Positions 16,558 to 24,267 of a DNA stretch of 38,475 nt are shown piece after piece (position 1 is the first letter of the stretch; each line of letters opens with the position of its first letter). The notes beneath the pieces were generated by a model, which had not been told where the DNA came from, did not search any database, and saw only the letters and a program-made list of their open reading frames with translations. Where the stretch lies: NCBI GenBank assembly GCA_900545835.1, contig URBB01000003.1, forward strand, positions 1 through 38,475, in the 5' to 3' direction. The position numbers were made by a program, and so were the translations under genes. Origin of the DNA: an uncultured Collinsella sp. GTDB taxonomy: Bacteria > Actinomycetota > Coriobacteriia > Coriobacteriales > Coriobacteriaceae.

Positions 16558-16676
16558 AAGTGAGTAGACTTTTTGGCGCAGGCCGAGCACAATGCATATC
16601 TTCCTTTGTAAAACCGCAGGTCACAGAGTTAGCGGTATTGGGTGTGCTCGGCAGATCGTAAAAAGTCTACTCACTT
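16558..16676. repeat. Long nested hairpin element G
   Basis: AAGTGAGTAGACTTTTT (16558-16574) pairs perfectly over 17 bp with 16660-16676. Inside, CCGAGCACA (16583-16591) pairs perfectly with TGTGCTCGG (16643-16651). The 50-base centre shows no gene. With the two hairpins at 16464-16676, the 355-base gap before yitT is mostly palindromic sequence. No promoter is obvious. Confidence 0.85.
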
Positions 16677-16815
16677 GTAATTTGGGCCTTTGGTCGTGGG
16701 GGTTGCTGGTCCCGTTTTGGTTGTCGAGGGAGGGCGAATTGAAGCGCCCTCGCACGCTCCGTGCTACAATCGCCGACATGCCTCACAACTAGATTTGCCT
16801 TCGAAAGGAGCCCGC

Positions 16816-17823
16816 GTGGCGAACGCCATCGATCAGCTCACGGACCGCGTGCTCATGCTCGGCCGTCTCACCATCGTCCGCCGCGCCATTACTGCAGTGG
16901 CGGTCACAATTTCCGCCGTTCTCCAGACATTTCTGATCCAGGCATTCATTCAGCCCGCCGACCTGCTTCCGAGCGGCCTCACCGGCGTCGCGGTCCTGCT
17001 CGATCGCGTTACCTCGCTCGGCGGCGTTCACATCGACATCTCGCTCGGTATGCTCGCGCTCAACATTCCCGTGGCGCTCCTATGCTGGAGCGGCATTAGC
17101 AAGCGCTTCGTCATCTTCTCGATGATGCAGGTCGTGCTCTCGTCGCTGTTCCTCAACGTCTTTCACTTCGCACCGTTTTTGGGCGACAAGATTATGCTCA
17201 TCATTTTTGGCGGCGTGGTCTCGGGTCTGGGCGCTGCCATCGCGCTTAAGTCCGGCGCATCCACCGGCGGCACCGACTTTATCGCGTTATGGGTCTCCAA
17301 CCACACGGGCAAGACCATCTGGGGCGTCATCTTTGGCTTTAACTGCTTTATCCTGGCGATCTTTGGTTTTATGTTTGGTTGGGACAAGGCGGCGTACTCC
17401 ATCGTGTTTCAGTTTATTTCGACCAAGACCATTGACAGTTTCTATCGTCGCTACGATCGCGTGACGCTGCAGATCACGACGCGCAAGGCGGACGAGGTCA
17501 TGACTGCCTACGTAAACCATTTTCAGCACGGCATTAGCTGCGCCGAGGTCGTCGGCGGATACAGCCGCGAAAAGATGTACCTGCTGCACACCGTTGTCTC
17601 GACCTACGAGAGCCAGGACATTATCAAGCTGGTGTGCGACATTGATCCCGGCGCCGTGATCAACGTGTTCCACACGCTCAACTTTGTGGGCGGCTGGTGG
17701 GGCGGTCATGTCGACGAGCCCATGCCCACGGCCGTACCCGATCCCGATAAGCCCGCACGCATGGCCAGCAGGCAGGCGCGTCTCAGCGAGCAGGACAGCC
17801 TGCAGCAGGACGACGGCAAGTAG
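16816..17823 (+). CDS. YitT-family membrane protein (DUF161/DUF2179)
   Basis: A 335-residue protein with about five to six membrane segments (about 20-200) and a C-terminal DUF2179-type domain (about 215-300). The pattern GASTGGTDFIALWVSNHTGK is characteristic of YitT proteins, and the IITLVCDIDPGAVINV-like stretch near 275-290 matches DUF2179. The function of the family is not firmly known. The start is GTG 16816, with AAAGGAG at 16804-16810 and 5-base spacing. The tail is rich in Pro, Asp and Gln and poorly conserved. A strong terminator follows at 17865-17900. Confidence 0.85.
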   Translation: MANAIDQLTDRVLMLGRLTIVRRAITAVAVTISAVLQTFLIQAFIQPADLLPSGLTGVAVLLDRVTSLGGVHIDISLGMLALNIPVALLCWSGISKRFVIFSMMQVVLSSLFLNVFHFAPFLGDKIMLIIFGGVVSGLGAAIALKSGASTGGTDFIALWVSNHTGKTIWGVIFGFNCFILAIFGFMFGWDKAAYSIVFQFISTKTIDSFYRRYDRVTLQITTRKADEVMTAYVNHFQHGISCAEVVGGYSREKMYLLHTVVSTYESQDIIKLVCDIDPGAVINVFHTLNFVGGWWGGHVDEPMPTAVPDPDKPARMASRQARLSEQDSLQQDDGK

Positions 17824-17864
17824 GGTTTTGGCATTTTGCCGGCCCGGCGCAATCCTGTCTGCTT

Positions 17865-17900
17865 GAGCCTCCCGAAAGCCTCGCTGCTTTCGGGAGGCTC
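17865..17900. terminator. Terminator hairpin after yitT-like gene
   Basis: A perfect 15-bp stem (17865-17879 with 17886-17900) has a 6-base loop and is followed by TCGTTTG. Confidence 0.85.
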
Positions 17901-17907
17901 TCGTTTG

Positions 17908-17951
17908 CCCAGATAAAACCTACCAAAAAGAAGCTGTCGCTTTTTGGTAGG
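17908..17951. repeat. Element A, copy 3
   Basis: CCCAGATAAAACC leads to CTACCAAAAA (17920-17929), which pairs perfectly with TTTTTGGTAG (17941-17950). The loop is GAAGCTGTCGC, a diverged form of the ACCTGTCCC core. Confidence 0.8.
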
Positions 17952-17991
17952 GAGGGTGTATCGTTTTATCATTATGAGGTAACATGAAACT

Positions 17992-18013
17992 AGACGTTAT
18001 ATACGTATTAGTT
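17992..18013 (+). promoter_or_regulatory. gntR 2 promoter region with ACGTTATA operator
   Basis: AGACGTTATA at 17992-18001 is identical to the PTS promoter site at 11853-11862, and ACGTAT follows at once to form a near palindrome. This suggests the gntR 2 product controls itself and the PTS operon. Confidence 0.65.
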
Positions 18014-18043
18014 ATTTCAATATTTCGATAAGAGTGATTAGAT

Positions 18044-18763
18044 ATGCCTGCGCCCAAAAATGCACCGCTTTACCAGCAGATTTACGACGAAATCAAGGAT
18101 GCGATCGAGAAAGGTGTTTATGCACCCAAGGAGCGTATTCCGTCCGAGCTTGAGCTAGCCGAGCAGTACGACGTGAGCCGCATTACGGTGCGCCGCGCCG
18201 TCGAGGAGCTGTGCTCCGATGGCTACCTGGTTAAGCAGCAGGGCCGTGGCACCTTTGTCTCCACACCGCACATCAACCGCCAGTTCCACGCTTCGACGCT
18301 GCAGACGTTTACCGCGCTGTGTGCCGATAATGGCATGAAGGCGGGCGCGCATGTGGTCGATCGCCAGATTGTGCCGGCACGTCAAAACGAGATGGAGTTC
18401 TTTGGCCTGCAAAAGGACGCGCTGCTGCTGCATATTAAGCGCGTGCGTACAGCCGACGGCGAGCCCATCTTTGAGGAGAACATCTTTGTGCCGTTTGACG
18501 CCTACCGTGAGCTGTTGACGGCCGATCTTGAGGACAAGTCGATTTTTGCCGAGGTCGAGCGTGTTGGCGGAACGCCGATTGTCTCGGTTGGTTACCGCAC
18601 GGTCGAGGCCGTTCGTGCCAATACCGAGCAGGCGGCCGAGTTGGGCATTGCCCCGCACGATCCACTGCTCAATCTGCGTGCCAGCTTTACCGGTCCCAAT
18701 GGCGAGCCGGTTCTGATGGGTAAGCAGTACTACGTGGGATCGCGCTACGTTATGGTCATGTAA
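18044..18763 (+). CDS. GntR/UTRA transcriptional regulator 2
   Basis: A 239-residue HutC-type regulator. The winged HTH is at 7-73, with IPSELELAEQYDVSRITVRRAVEEL and the wing QQGRGTFVS. The UTRA ligand domain (about 90-235) contains LLLHIKRVRTADGEPIFEENIFV. The recognition helix RITVRRAVEEL is the same as in GntR 3. It follows the PTS and yitT genes, and its promoter shares AGACGTTATA with the PTS promoter, making it the best candidate regulator of that operon. The start ATG 18044 has only a weak upstream site (GAGTGATTAG). Confidence 0.88.
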   Translation: MPAPKNAPLYQQIYDEIKDAIEKGVYAPKERIPSELELAEQYDVSRITVRRAVEELCSDGYLVKQQGRGTFVSTPHINRQFHASTLQTFTALCADNGMKAGAHVVDRQIVPARQNEMEFFGLQKDALLLHIKRVRTADGEPIFEENIFVPFDAYRELLTADLEDKSIFAEVERVGGTPIVSVGYRTVEAVRANTEQAAELGIAPHDPLLNLRASFTGPNGEPVLMGKQYYVGSRYVMVM

Positions 18764-18791
18764 GTTACGCGGTTTTACCAAACCGCGTAAC
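18764..18791. terminator. Perfect hairpin directly after gntR 2 stop codon
   Basis: GTTACGCGGTTT (18764-18775) pairs perfectly with AAACCGCGTAAC (18780-18791) around TACC. No T run follows. It abuts and slightly overlaps repeat element F copy 2. Confidence 0.7.
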
Positions 18792-18922
18792 GGCTCGACG
18801 CTGCAAACGCCCCTAAGCGGCAATCTGACGTTCAATCGTCGGTCGCGTACCGAAGTACGCTTCCCTCCTCTTTCACGTCACCTTGCTCACTTAGGGGCGT
18901 TTTCGCTGACTTATGCTCAACC
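18788..18922. repeat. Repeat element F, copy 2
   Basis: The same ends and core as 5630-5764 (TAACGG-TCGACGCTGCAAACG at left, ACTTATGCTCAACC at right, GCGTAC-cgaa-GTACGC inside). The long stem here is AAACGCCCCTAAG (18805-18817) with CTTAGGGGCGTTT (18890-18902), different from copy 1 but still paired. Confidence 0.85.
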
Positions 18923-18947
18923 AGCGACGTTTCCGCGCTTGTCAAGA

Positions 18948-19003
18948 TAGTCATTGGGGACGTTCTTAAACGGTCAGTCATTCAAGAACGTCCCCAATGA
19001 CTA
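18948..19003. repeat. Hairpin element D
   Basis: Perfect 20-bp arms at 18948-18967 and 18984-19003 (TAGTCATTGGGGACGTTCTT and its complement), with a 16-base loop. With element F and the hairpin at 18764 it fills most of the 330-base gap before recQ. The bases at 19004-19093 hold the recQ leader. Confidence 0.85.
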
Positions 19004-19093
19004 CCCGCAGAATGAGCGTGGCTGACAGCCGGGCGACGCCGGTCCGCGTGGTGGCGTATAATCGGCGGCAGATGACTTAGACGTTAGGAAATC

Positions 19094-21076
19094 ATGACCG
19101 ATAGCATGCAGCAGATGGCGCTCGACACGCTCGGCGCCTATTTTGGCTACACCTCGTTTCGCCCGGGGCAGGACCGCATGGTGGATGCGATTCTTGCCGG
19201 CCGCGATGCGCTGGGCGTTATGCCCACGGGCGCCGGCAAGTCCATTTGCTACCAGGTGCCCGCGCTCATGCTGCCCGGCATCACCTTTGTGGTGAGCCCG
19301 TTGCTGTCGCTTATGGAGGACCAGACCCGCGCGCTGCTCGCGGCGGGTGCGCGCCCCAGTTATCTCAACTCCAGCCTTGCGCCGGCCCAGCAAAACACCG
19401 TGCTCAAGCGGGCGCGCGAGGGCCGCTATCAGCTTATGTACGTGGCGCCCGAGCGTCTGCTCGAGCCGCGCTTTTTAGCCTTTGCGCAGGAGGCCGCGGC
19501 GGACGGCGGCATTGGCGTGCCGCTCGTGGCCATTGACGAGGCCCACTGCGTGAGCCAATGGGGCCAGGATTTCCGTCCTGCCTACCTGCAGATTCGCGAG
19601 TTTATCGATGCGCTGCCGCGGCGCCCCATCGTGGCGGCCTTTACCGCCACGGCGACCGAGCGTGTACGCGCCGATATCCAGCAAATGCTCGGCCTGCAAA
19701 ACCCGGCGACCGTGGTGACGGGCTTCGATCGCAAGAACCTCTACTTTGGTTGCGAAGAGATGGGCGACAAGGCCAAGACCGCGTGGGTGCGCGACTACGT
19801 GATCGCGCATTCGAGCGAGAGCGGCATCGTGTATTGCTCGACCCGCAAGACGGTCGACGCGCTGGCCGCGGAGCTTGCCGAGGCACTGGGCCCCAGCGGC
19901 ATTCGCGTGGGCCGCTACCATGCCGGCATGGGCAACGACGCCCGCCGCCAGAGTCAGCGTGCCTTTATCGACGACGACATCCAGGTGATGGTTGCTACCA
20001 ACGCCTTTGGCATGGGCATCGACAAGCCCAACGTGCGCTACGTGATTCACAACAACGTGCCCGAGAGCATCGAGGCATACTACCAGGAGGCGGGCCGCGC
20101 TGGCCGCGATGGCGATCCGGCCAGCTGTCACTTGCTGTGGAACGGTAACGATTTTCGTATGCGCCGCTTTTTGATCGACCGCGGCGATGCTGCCGATGAG
20201 GCACTCGACGAAGAGCAGCGCGCGTGGGCGCTCCAGAACCGTTATCGCCTGCTCAGCCAGATGGAGGGCTACTGCAATACCACCGGCTGCCTGCGCGAAT
20301 ACATGCTGCGCTACTTTGGCGACGAGGCCGCGGCCGTGCATGCCGCTGAGGCCGGTACGGGCAGCGCCGCCACGGACGAGGCCGAGGGCTGCGGCAACTG
20401 CAGTAACTGTCTCACGCAGTTCGAGGTCGAGGACGTCACCGATATGGCCCGCGCCGCCGTGCGCTATGTGGCCACGCGTCCCATGCGCTTTGGCAAGTCG
20501 CTGATCGCCGACGTGCTCCACGGCGGCAACACCGAGCGCATTCGCCAGATGCATCTGGACGAGGACCGCGGCTACGGTGAGCTGTCGAGCGAATCGGTCG
20601 GGCGCATCAAGGACATCATCGGGCAGCTGTGCGGTCGCGGTTATTTGGCCACCTCGCAGGGGCAGTACCCGGTCGTGGGACTGGGTCCGCGTGCCGGCGA
20701 GGTCGAGGACGAGGCGTTCGCCTTTACCGTTAAGCGCCGCGCGTCCAAGCGCAAGGCCTCGGCCCGCGCCCGCCGCGCCGTCGATCTGCTGCGCGAGGAG
20801 GCCGAGCTGGACCAGCACCCGCGCGTTGGCGACGATGCCGAGCTGTTCGAGCGCCTGCGTGCTCTCCGCAAGGAGATCTCGACCGAGCTGGAGATGGCGC
20901 CGTATATGGTCTTTTCCGACAAGGCCCTGCGCGGCCTGTGCCGCCTGCGTCCGCAGACGCGCGAGGAGCTGATCCAGGTCAACGGCATTGGCGAGAAAAA
21001 AGCCGACGCCTTTGGCGAGCAGTTTATGGCGGCGATTGAAGAATTTGAGTCCGAGCATGCGCGGGATGGAGCGTAA
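19094..21076 (+). CDS. recQ: ATP-dependent DNA helicase RecQ
   Basis: A 660-residue 3'-5' SF2 helicase acting in recombination and fork repair. Walker A is GAGKS at 46-50, the DEAH box is 148-151 followed by CVSQWGQDFRPAY, and the second lobe has TNAFGMGIDKPNVRYVIH and YYQEAGRAGRDG. The zinc site is C399 with C433-x2-C436-x2-C439. A winged helix follows, and the HRDC domain is at about 570-650 (SDKALRGLCRLRPQTREELIQVNGIGEKKADAFGEQF). There is a small Ala/Gly/Glu-rich insertion between the first and second zinc cysteines (about 412-430). The start ATG 19094 follows TTAGGAAATC. The next gene starts 2 bases after its stop. Confidence 0.95.
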   Translation: MTDSMQQMALDTLGAYFGYTSFRPGQDRMVDAILAGRDALGVMPTGAGKSICYQVPALMLPGITFVVSPLLSLMEDQTRALLAAGARPSYLNSSLAPAQQNTVLKRAREGRYQLMYVAPERLLEPRFLAFAQEAAADGGIGVPLVAIDEAHCVSQWGQDFRPAYLQIREFIDALPRRPIVAAFTATATERVRADIQQMLGLQNPATVVTGFDRKNLYFGCEEMGDKAKTAWVRDYVIAHSSESGIVYCSTRKTVDALAAELAEALGPSGIRVGRYHAGMGNDARRQSQRAFIDDDIQVMVATNAFGMGIDKPNVRYVIHNNVPESIEAYYQEAGRAGRDGDPASCHLLWNGNDFRMRRFLIDRGDAADEALDEEQRAWALQNRYRLLSQMEGYCNTTGCLREYMLRYFGDEAAAVHAAEAGTGSAATDEAEGCGNCSNCLTQFEVEDVTDMARAAVRYVATRPMRFGKSLIADVLHGGNTERIRQMHLDEDRGYGELSSESVGRIKDIIGQLCGRGYLATSQGQYPVVGLGPRAGEVEDEAFAFTVKRRASKRKASARARRAVDLLREEAELDQHPRVGDDAELFERLRALRKEISTELEMAPYMVFSDKALRGLCRLRPQTREELIQVNGIGEKKADAFGEQFMAAIEEFESEHARDGA

Positions 21077-21078
21077 CG

Positions 21079-21834
21079 ATGGCATTCGACGATAAAACCG
21101 ACCGCACTGACGTGCCCGCCGTGCCGCTGTACCAACAGGTCATGGATGACCTAAAGGGCGAGATCGCGCGCGGCGTGTACGCATCCGGCTCGCGCATTCC
21201 TTCCGAGATGGAGCTCGCGAAGTACTACGGCGTGGGACGCATCACCGTGCGCCGCGCCGTCGAGGAGTTGTCGCGCGCGGGGTATCTCAACCGCCAGCAG
21301 GGGAGGGGCACGTTTGTGTGCGCTCCCAAGCTCAAGCGCAAGATTCGCCAGAAGGGTGACGTCCAGAGCTTTACTGAGGGTTGTGCTGCCAACGACATGG
21401 TGCCGGGTGCGCGTCTGGTGTCGCGCACGGTGGTCGCGGCGACGCACGAGGATGCGGCGTTCTTTGGCGTGGAGCCCGGCTGCGAGCTTATCGTGGTCGA
21501 GCGCGTGCGCACGGCCGACGGCATCCCCGTCATGCTCGAGAACAACGCCTTTGTGCTGGCCGACCATCCCTATCTGCAGACGCTTGCCGACAAGGACCTC
21601 GCGGACAATTCCATCTTTGCGCTCGTTGCCGAGCATTCGGGCCGCGCGCCGCTCAAGTCCGACCCCTGCACCGTGGAGATTGCGCTTGCCGATGCTCAGG
21701 CGTCCTCGCTGCTGGAGGTGCCGGTCGGCGAGCCGCTCTTCTATATGGAGGCGTACTTTACCGACGAGGACGAGCGGCCCCTGCTGCTCGGACGCCAAAA
21801 GATCGTGGGCTCGCGCTACGTCTTCGACATCTAA
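21079..21834 (+). CDS. GntR/UTRA transcriptional regulator 3
   Basis: A 251-residue HutC-type regulator with the winged HTH at about 12-82 (IPSEMELAKYYGVGRITVRRAVEEL, then QQGRGTFVC) and a UTRA domain (about 95-248). It is 2 bases from the recQ stop, so it is probably translated from the same mRNA and may also have its own promoter. It lies directly upstream of deglycase 3, and the 144-bp gap carries ATAGAACAA repeats, so it is likely to regulate that gene. It is closely similar to GntR 2 in the recognition helix, although the putative sites look different. Confidence 0.88.
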   Translation: MAFDDKTDRTDVPAVPLYQQVMDDLKGEIARGVYASGSRIPSEMELAKYYGVGRITVRRAVEELSRAGYLNRQQGRGTFVCAPKLKRKIRQKGDVQSFTEGCAANDMVPGARLVSRTVVAATHEDAAFFGVEPGCELIVVERVRTADGIPVMLENNAFVLADHPYLQTLADKDLADNSIFALVAEHSGRAPLKSDPCTVEIALADAQASSLLEVPVGEPLFYMEAYFTDEDERPLLLGRQKIVGSRYVFDI

Positions 21835-21843
21835 CGTCCACAG

Positions 21844-21924
21844 ATAGAACAATATAGAACAAGTTTGGTGAAATGGCTTCACGGGCGTCGCCGTGCGTGC
21901 TATAAATAGGACAACATAGAATGA
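21844..21924 (+). promoter_or_regulatory. Promoter and operators of deglycase 3
   Basis: ATAGAACAA occurs at 21844-21852 and 21854-21862, exactly 10 bases apart. A second pair, ATAGGACAA (21906-21914) and ATAGAATGA (21916-21924), repeats the same 10-base step. Between them lie TTCACG (21878-21883) and TATAAAT (21901-21907), 17 bases apart, a good sigma-70 type promoter. The sites bracket the promoter. Confidence 0.7.
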
Positions 21925-21978
21925 CCGCAGGTACGAGCTGCCGTCGTTCAAAGCCGCCACACAAGGAGGAGCATCACC

Positions 21979-22947
21979 GTGAACGCACACGATCTGGTTC
22001 AGGAAATTATCGAGCGTAAGGGCAAGATTGAGAACGTCTTTTGGATCGCCTGCGGCGGTTCGATGATCGACCTGATGCCGGCCAACGAGCTGCTCAAGCG
22101 CGAGGCCACCACGTTTACCTCGACGGTCTACACGGCACGCGAGTTTTGCCTGATGGCCCCCAAGAGCCTAGGGCCGAAGTCGCTCGTTATTGCCTGCAGC
22201 CACAGCGGCAACACGCAAGAGGTCGTCGACGGCTGCGAGATGGCGCTGGCGGCCGGTGCCGAGGTCGTTGCCCTCACCGACTGCGAGGGCTCCAAGATCG
22301 ACAACGGCAAGTGGACCACCTGGGTCTACCCCTGGGGCGAGGGCGTGCCGCAGGCCGAGGTGCCTCAGGGCATCGGCGCTCTGATCGCCGCCGAGCTGCT
22401 CGACCAGCAGGAAGGCTACGAGGCACTCGCCGACATGTACGAGGGCCTAAAGCAGATGGATGCGCTGCTGCCCGCCGCCCGCGAGAAGGTCAACGCCGAG
22501 CTGGGCGCCCGCTTTGCCGAGCTCTGCCAGCAGCACAAGTTCTTCTATATCCTGGGCTCCGGCCCCAACTTTAGCCAGACCTACGCCATGGCGATTTGCT
22601 CGCTTATGGAGATGCAGTGGCAGCACTGCTGCTACATCCACTCCGGCGAGTATTTCCACGGTCCTTTCGAGGCTACCGAGCCCGGCGTGTTCTACTTTGT
22701 GCAGCTTGGCGCGGGCGAGTGCCGCCCCATGGAGGAGCGCGCTCTTGCGTTCCTCAACACGCACACCGATACGATTATGGTGCTCGACGCGCTTGAGTAC
22801 GGCGTGGGCGACGTGCCTGCCAGCGTGCGTTCGTACCTGGAGCCGATCTTCTTCTACGCGATGAGCTGCGAGCTGCGCGCCGCCCGCGGCAAGGTGTTCG
22901 ACCACAGCCCCGAGGTTCGTCGCTACATGGGCATCGAGCAGTACTAG
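21979..22947 (+). CDS. SIS-domain sugar-amine-6-phosphate deglycase 3 (FrlB/GfrF family)
   Basis: A 322-residue third member of the double-SIS deglycase group: VFWIACGGSMIDLMPANELL at about 19-38, CSHSGNTQEVVDG in the phosphosugar-binding region, and YFHGPFEAT at about 228. It ends RRYMGIEQY rather than RRYMWKL-Y, so it is the most diverged of the three. GTG 21979 is the start, with AAGGAGG at 21963-21969. It is paired with GntR 3. No transporter gene adjoins it, so its substrate would be imported by the PTS in this window or one elsewhere. Confidence 0.82.
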   Translation: MNAHDLVQEIIERKGKIENVFWIACGGSMIDLMPANELLKREATTFTSTVYTAREFCLMAPKSLGPKSLVIACSHSGNTQEVVDGCEMALAAGAEVVALTDCEGSKIDNGKWTTWVYPWGEGVPQAEVPQGIGALIAAELLDQQEGYEALADMYEGLKQMDALLPAAREKVNAELGARFAELCQQHKFFYILGSGPNFSQTYAMAICSLMEMQWQHCCYIHSGEYFHGPFEATEPGVFYFVQLGAGECRPMEERALAFLNTHTDTIMVLDALEYGVGDVPASVRSYLEPIFFYAMSCELRAARGKVFDHSPEVRRYMGIEQY

Positions 22948-23000
22948 GTAACGGGAAAACCATTCACCTTCGATTCACAAGGGCGCTGCGTGAGTCGAAA

Positions 23001-23038
23001 AAGCGGGCTGCGCCGGGGATTTCCGGCGCAGCCCGCTT
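23001..23038 (-). terminator. Terminator for the dehydrogenase gene (possibly bidirectional)
   Basis: A perfect 16-bp GC-rich stem (23001-23016 with 23023-23038). On the minus strand it is followed by TTTTCGACTC, so it best serves the gene ending at 23081. It also lies downstream of deglycase 3. Confidence 0.85.
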
Positions 23039-23080
23039 GGCATCGCGCTTAGATTCGCGAGGTGTCGCGGCAACCAACGC

Positions 23081-24058
23081 TTACTTTGCGTCGTAGGCCT
23101 CGGCATCCCACCAGTCGAGCTGGGCGATGTTGTCGCGGATGTGCTGGCAGCTCTTGTGGAAGCCCTCGAGCTCGTGCTCGGACAGGTCCAGCGTGTAGAC
23201 CTCCTCGACGCCCTCGGCACCGATCACGCACGGCAGGGAGGTAAAGATGCCCTCCTCGCCATACTGGCCGGTCATAAGCGTGGAGGCCGAAAGCACGGCA
23301 TGCTCGTTGTGCAGCACAGCGGCGCAGACGCGCGCGGCGGAGTTGGCAACGGCGTACTCGGTGCACTGCTTGCCCTGGTAGGTTACGTAGCCGCCCTTGC
23401 GTGCAAGCTCCTCGACCTCCATGTGGTCGAAGGCGTACTTGTCGGGGTTTTCGGCCTGAAGCTCGTTGAGGCTCTTGCCGGCGATGGTCGCGGCCTTAAA
23501 GGCAGCCAGCTGGCTAAAGCCGTGCTCGCCGATCATGTAGGCGTCGATGGACTTGGGGCTCACGCCAACCTTCTTGGAGATCTCGGTGCGCAGGCGGGCG
23601 GAATCCAGACCGCAGCCCGAGCCGATGATCTTCTTGGGATCGTAGCCGGTCAGGTGCCACAGCTCGGTGCACACGACGTCGCAGGGGTTGGAGATGCTCA
23701 CGAAGATGCCGTCGAAGCCGGCGTCGACGATGCGCTTGGCAAAGGTGCGGGCGGCGTCGGTGGTAAAGAACAGCTCGCCGTCGCGGTTGCCGGCGGCCAG
23801 TGCGACCTTACCGGCGGCGTTGACGATGACGTCGCAGCAGGCCAGCTCCTCGTAGTGGTCGTAGCAGTTGACGATCTTGGTGTTGTACGGGACAAATGAA
23901 AGGGAGTCGCGCAGGTCCTGGACCTCGGACGTCACCTTGGCCTCGTTGATATCGCACAGGTACAGCTCATCGGCAATACCCTGCATGAGCAGGCTGTTGG
24001 CGACATGTGCTCCTACGTGGCCCTGGCCGACCACACCGATCTTACGCGTCTGGTACAT
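23081..24058 (-). CDS. L-lactate/L-2-hydroxyacid dehydrogenase (L-hydroxyisocaproate dehydrogenase-like)
   Basis: A 325-residue NAD-dependent enzyme of the LDH/MDH superfamily that interconverts a 2-oxoacid and an L-2-hydroxyacid. The nucleotide-binding motif is GQGHVG (11-16) with D36 suited to NAD. N124, D152, R155 and the catalytic H179 (GEHG) are in place. The substrate loop AGKVALAAGNRDGE (82-95), with R92, is less like classical LDH and more like hydroxyisocaproate dehydrogenases, so branched 2-oxoacids are possible. The start is the ATG at 24058, with AAAGGA upstream at 7-base spacing; the open frame extends to 24151 without another site. It is monocistronic. Confidence 0.85.
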   Translation of the reverse strand: MYQTRKIGVVGQGHVGAHVANSLLMQGIADELYLCDINEAKVTSEVQDLRDSLSFVPYNTKIVNCYDHYEELACCDVIVNAAGKVALAAGNRDGELFFTTDAARTFAKRIVDAGFDGIFVSISNPCDVVCTELWHLTGYDPKKIIGSGCGLDSARLRTEISKKVGVSPKSIDAYMIGEHGFSQLAAFKAATIAGKSLNELQAENPDKYAFDHMEVEELARKGGYVTYQGKQCTEYAVANSAARVCAAVLHNEHAVLSASTLMTGQYGEEGIFTSLPCVIGAEGVEEVYTLDLSEHELEGFHKSCQHIRDNIAQLDWWDAEAYDAK

Positions 24059-24267
24059 ATACGTATCCTTTCGGCCGAGTTTTTCGCGTCGAACCATTGT
24101 ATCGTCCTGCTGCCACTTTGCTAGGCTAAAGCGCCGTAGATTTTTGGACATGCCTTAATCTCTACTTTTGGCTGTTTTGGACCACTGGCGGTGTCTCGGG
24201 GCGATGCACTCGCGTGGATGGGGCCGGTCGTTGTACCATAACTGCAACTGACTCGTAAGGAGCATCC

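Noticed and set aside
9402..22947. Glucosamine-6-phosphate synthase (GlmS) or KpsF-type isomerase for the SIS genes
   Set aside because: There is no glutaminase domain and no CBS domains. The HGPFE signature and link to GntR/UTRA and a PTS fit the FrlB/GfrF deglycase group better.
24059..24267. SAM riboswitch upstream of metA
   Set aside because: No recognisable SAM-box core or terminator-antiterminator pair could be seen in the 209-base gap.
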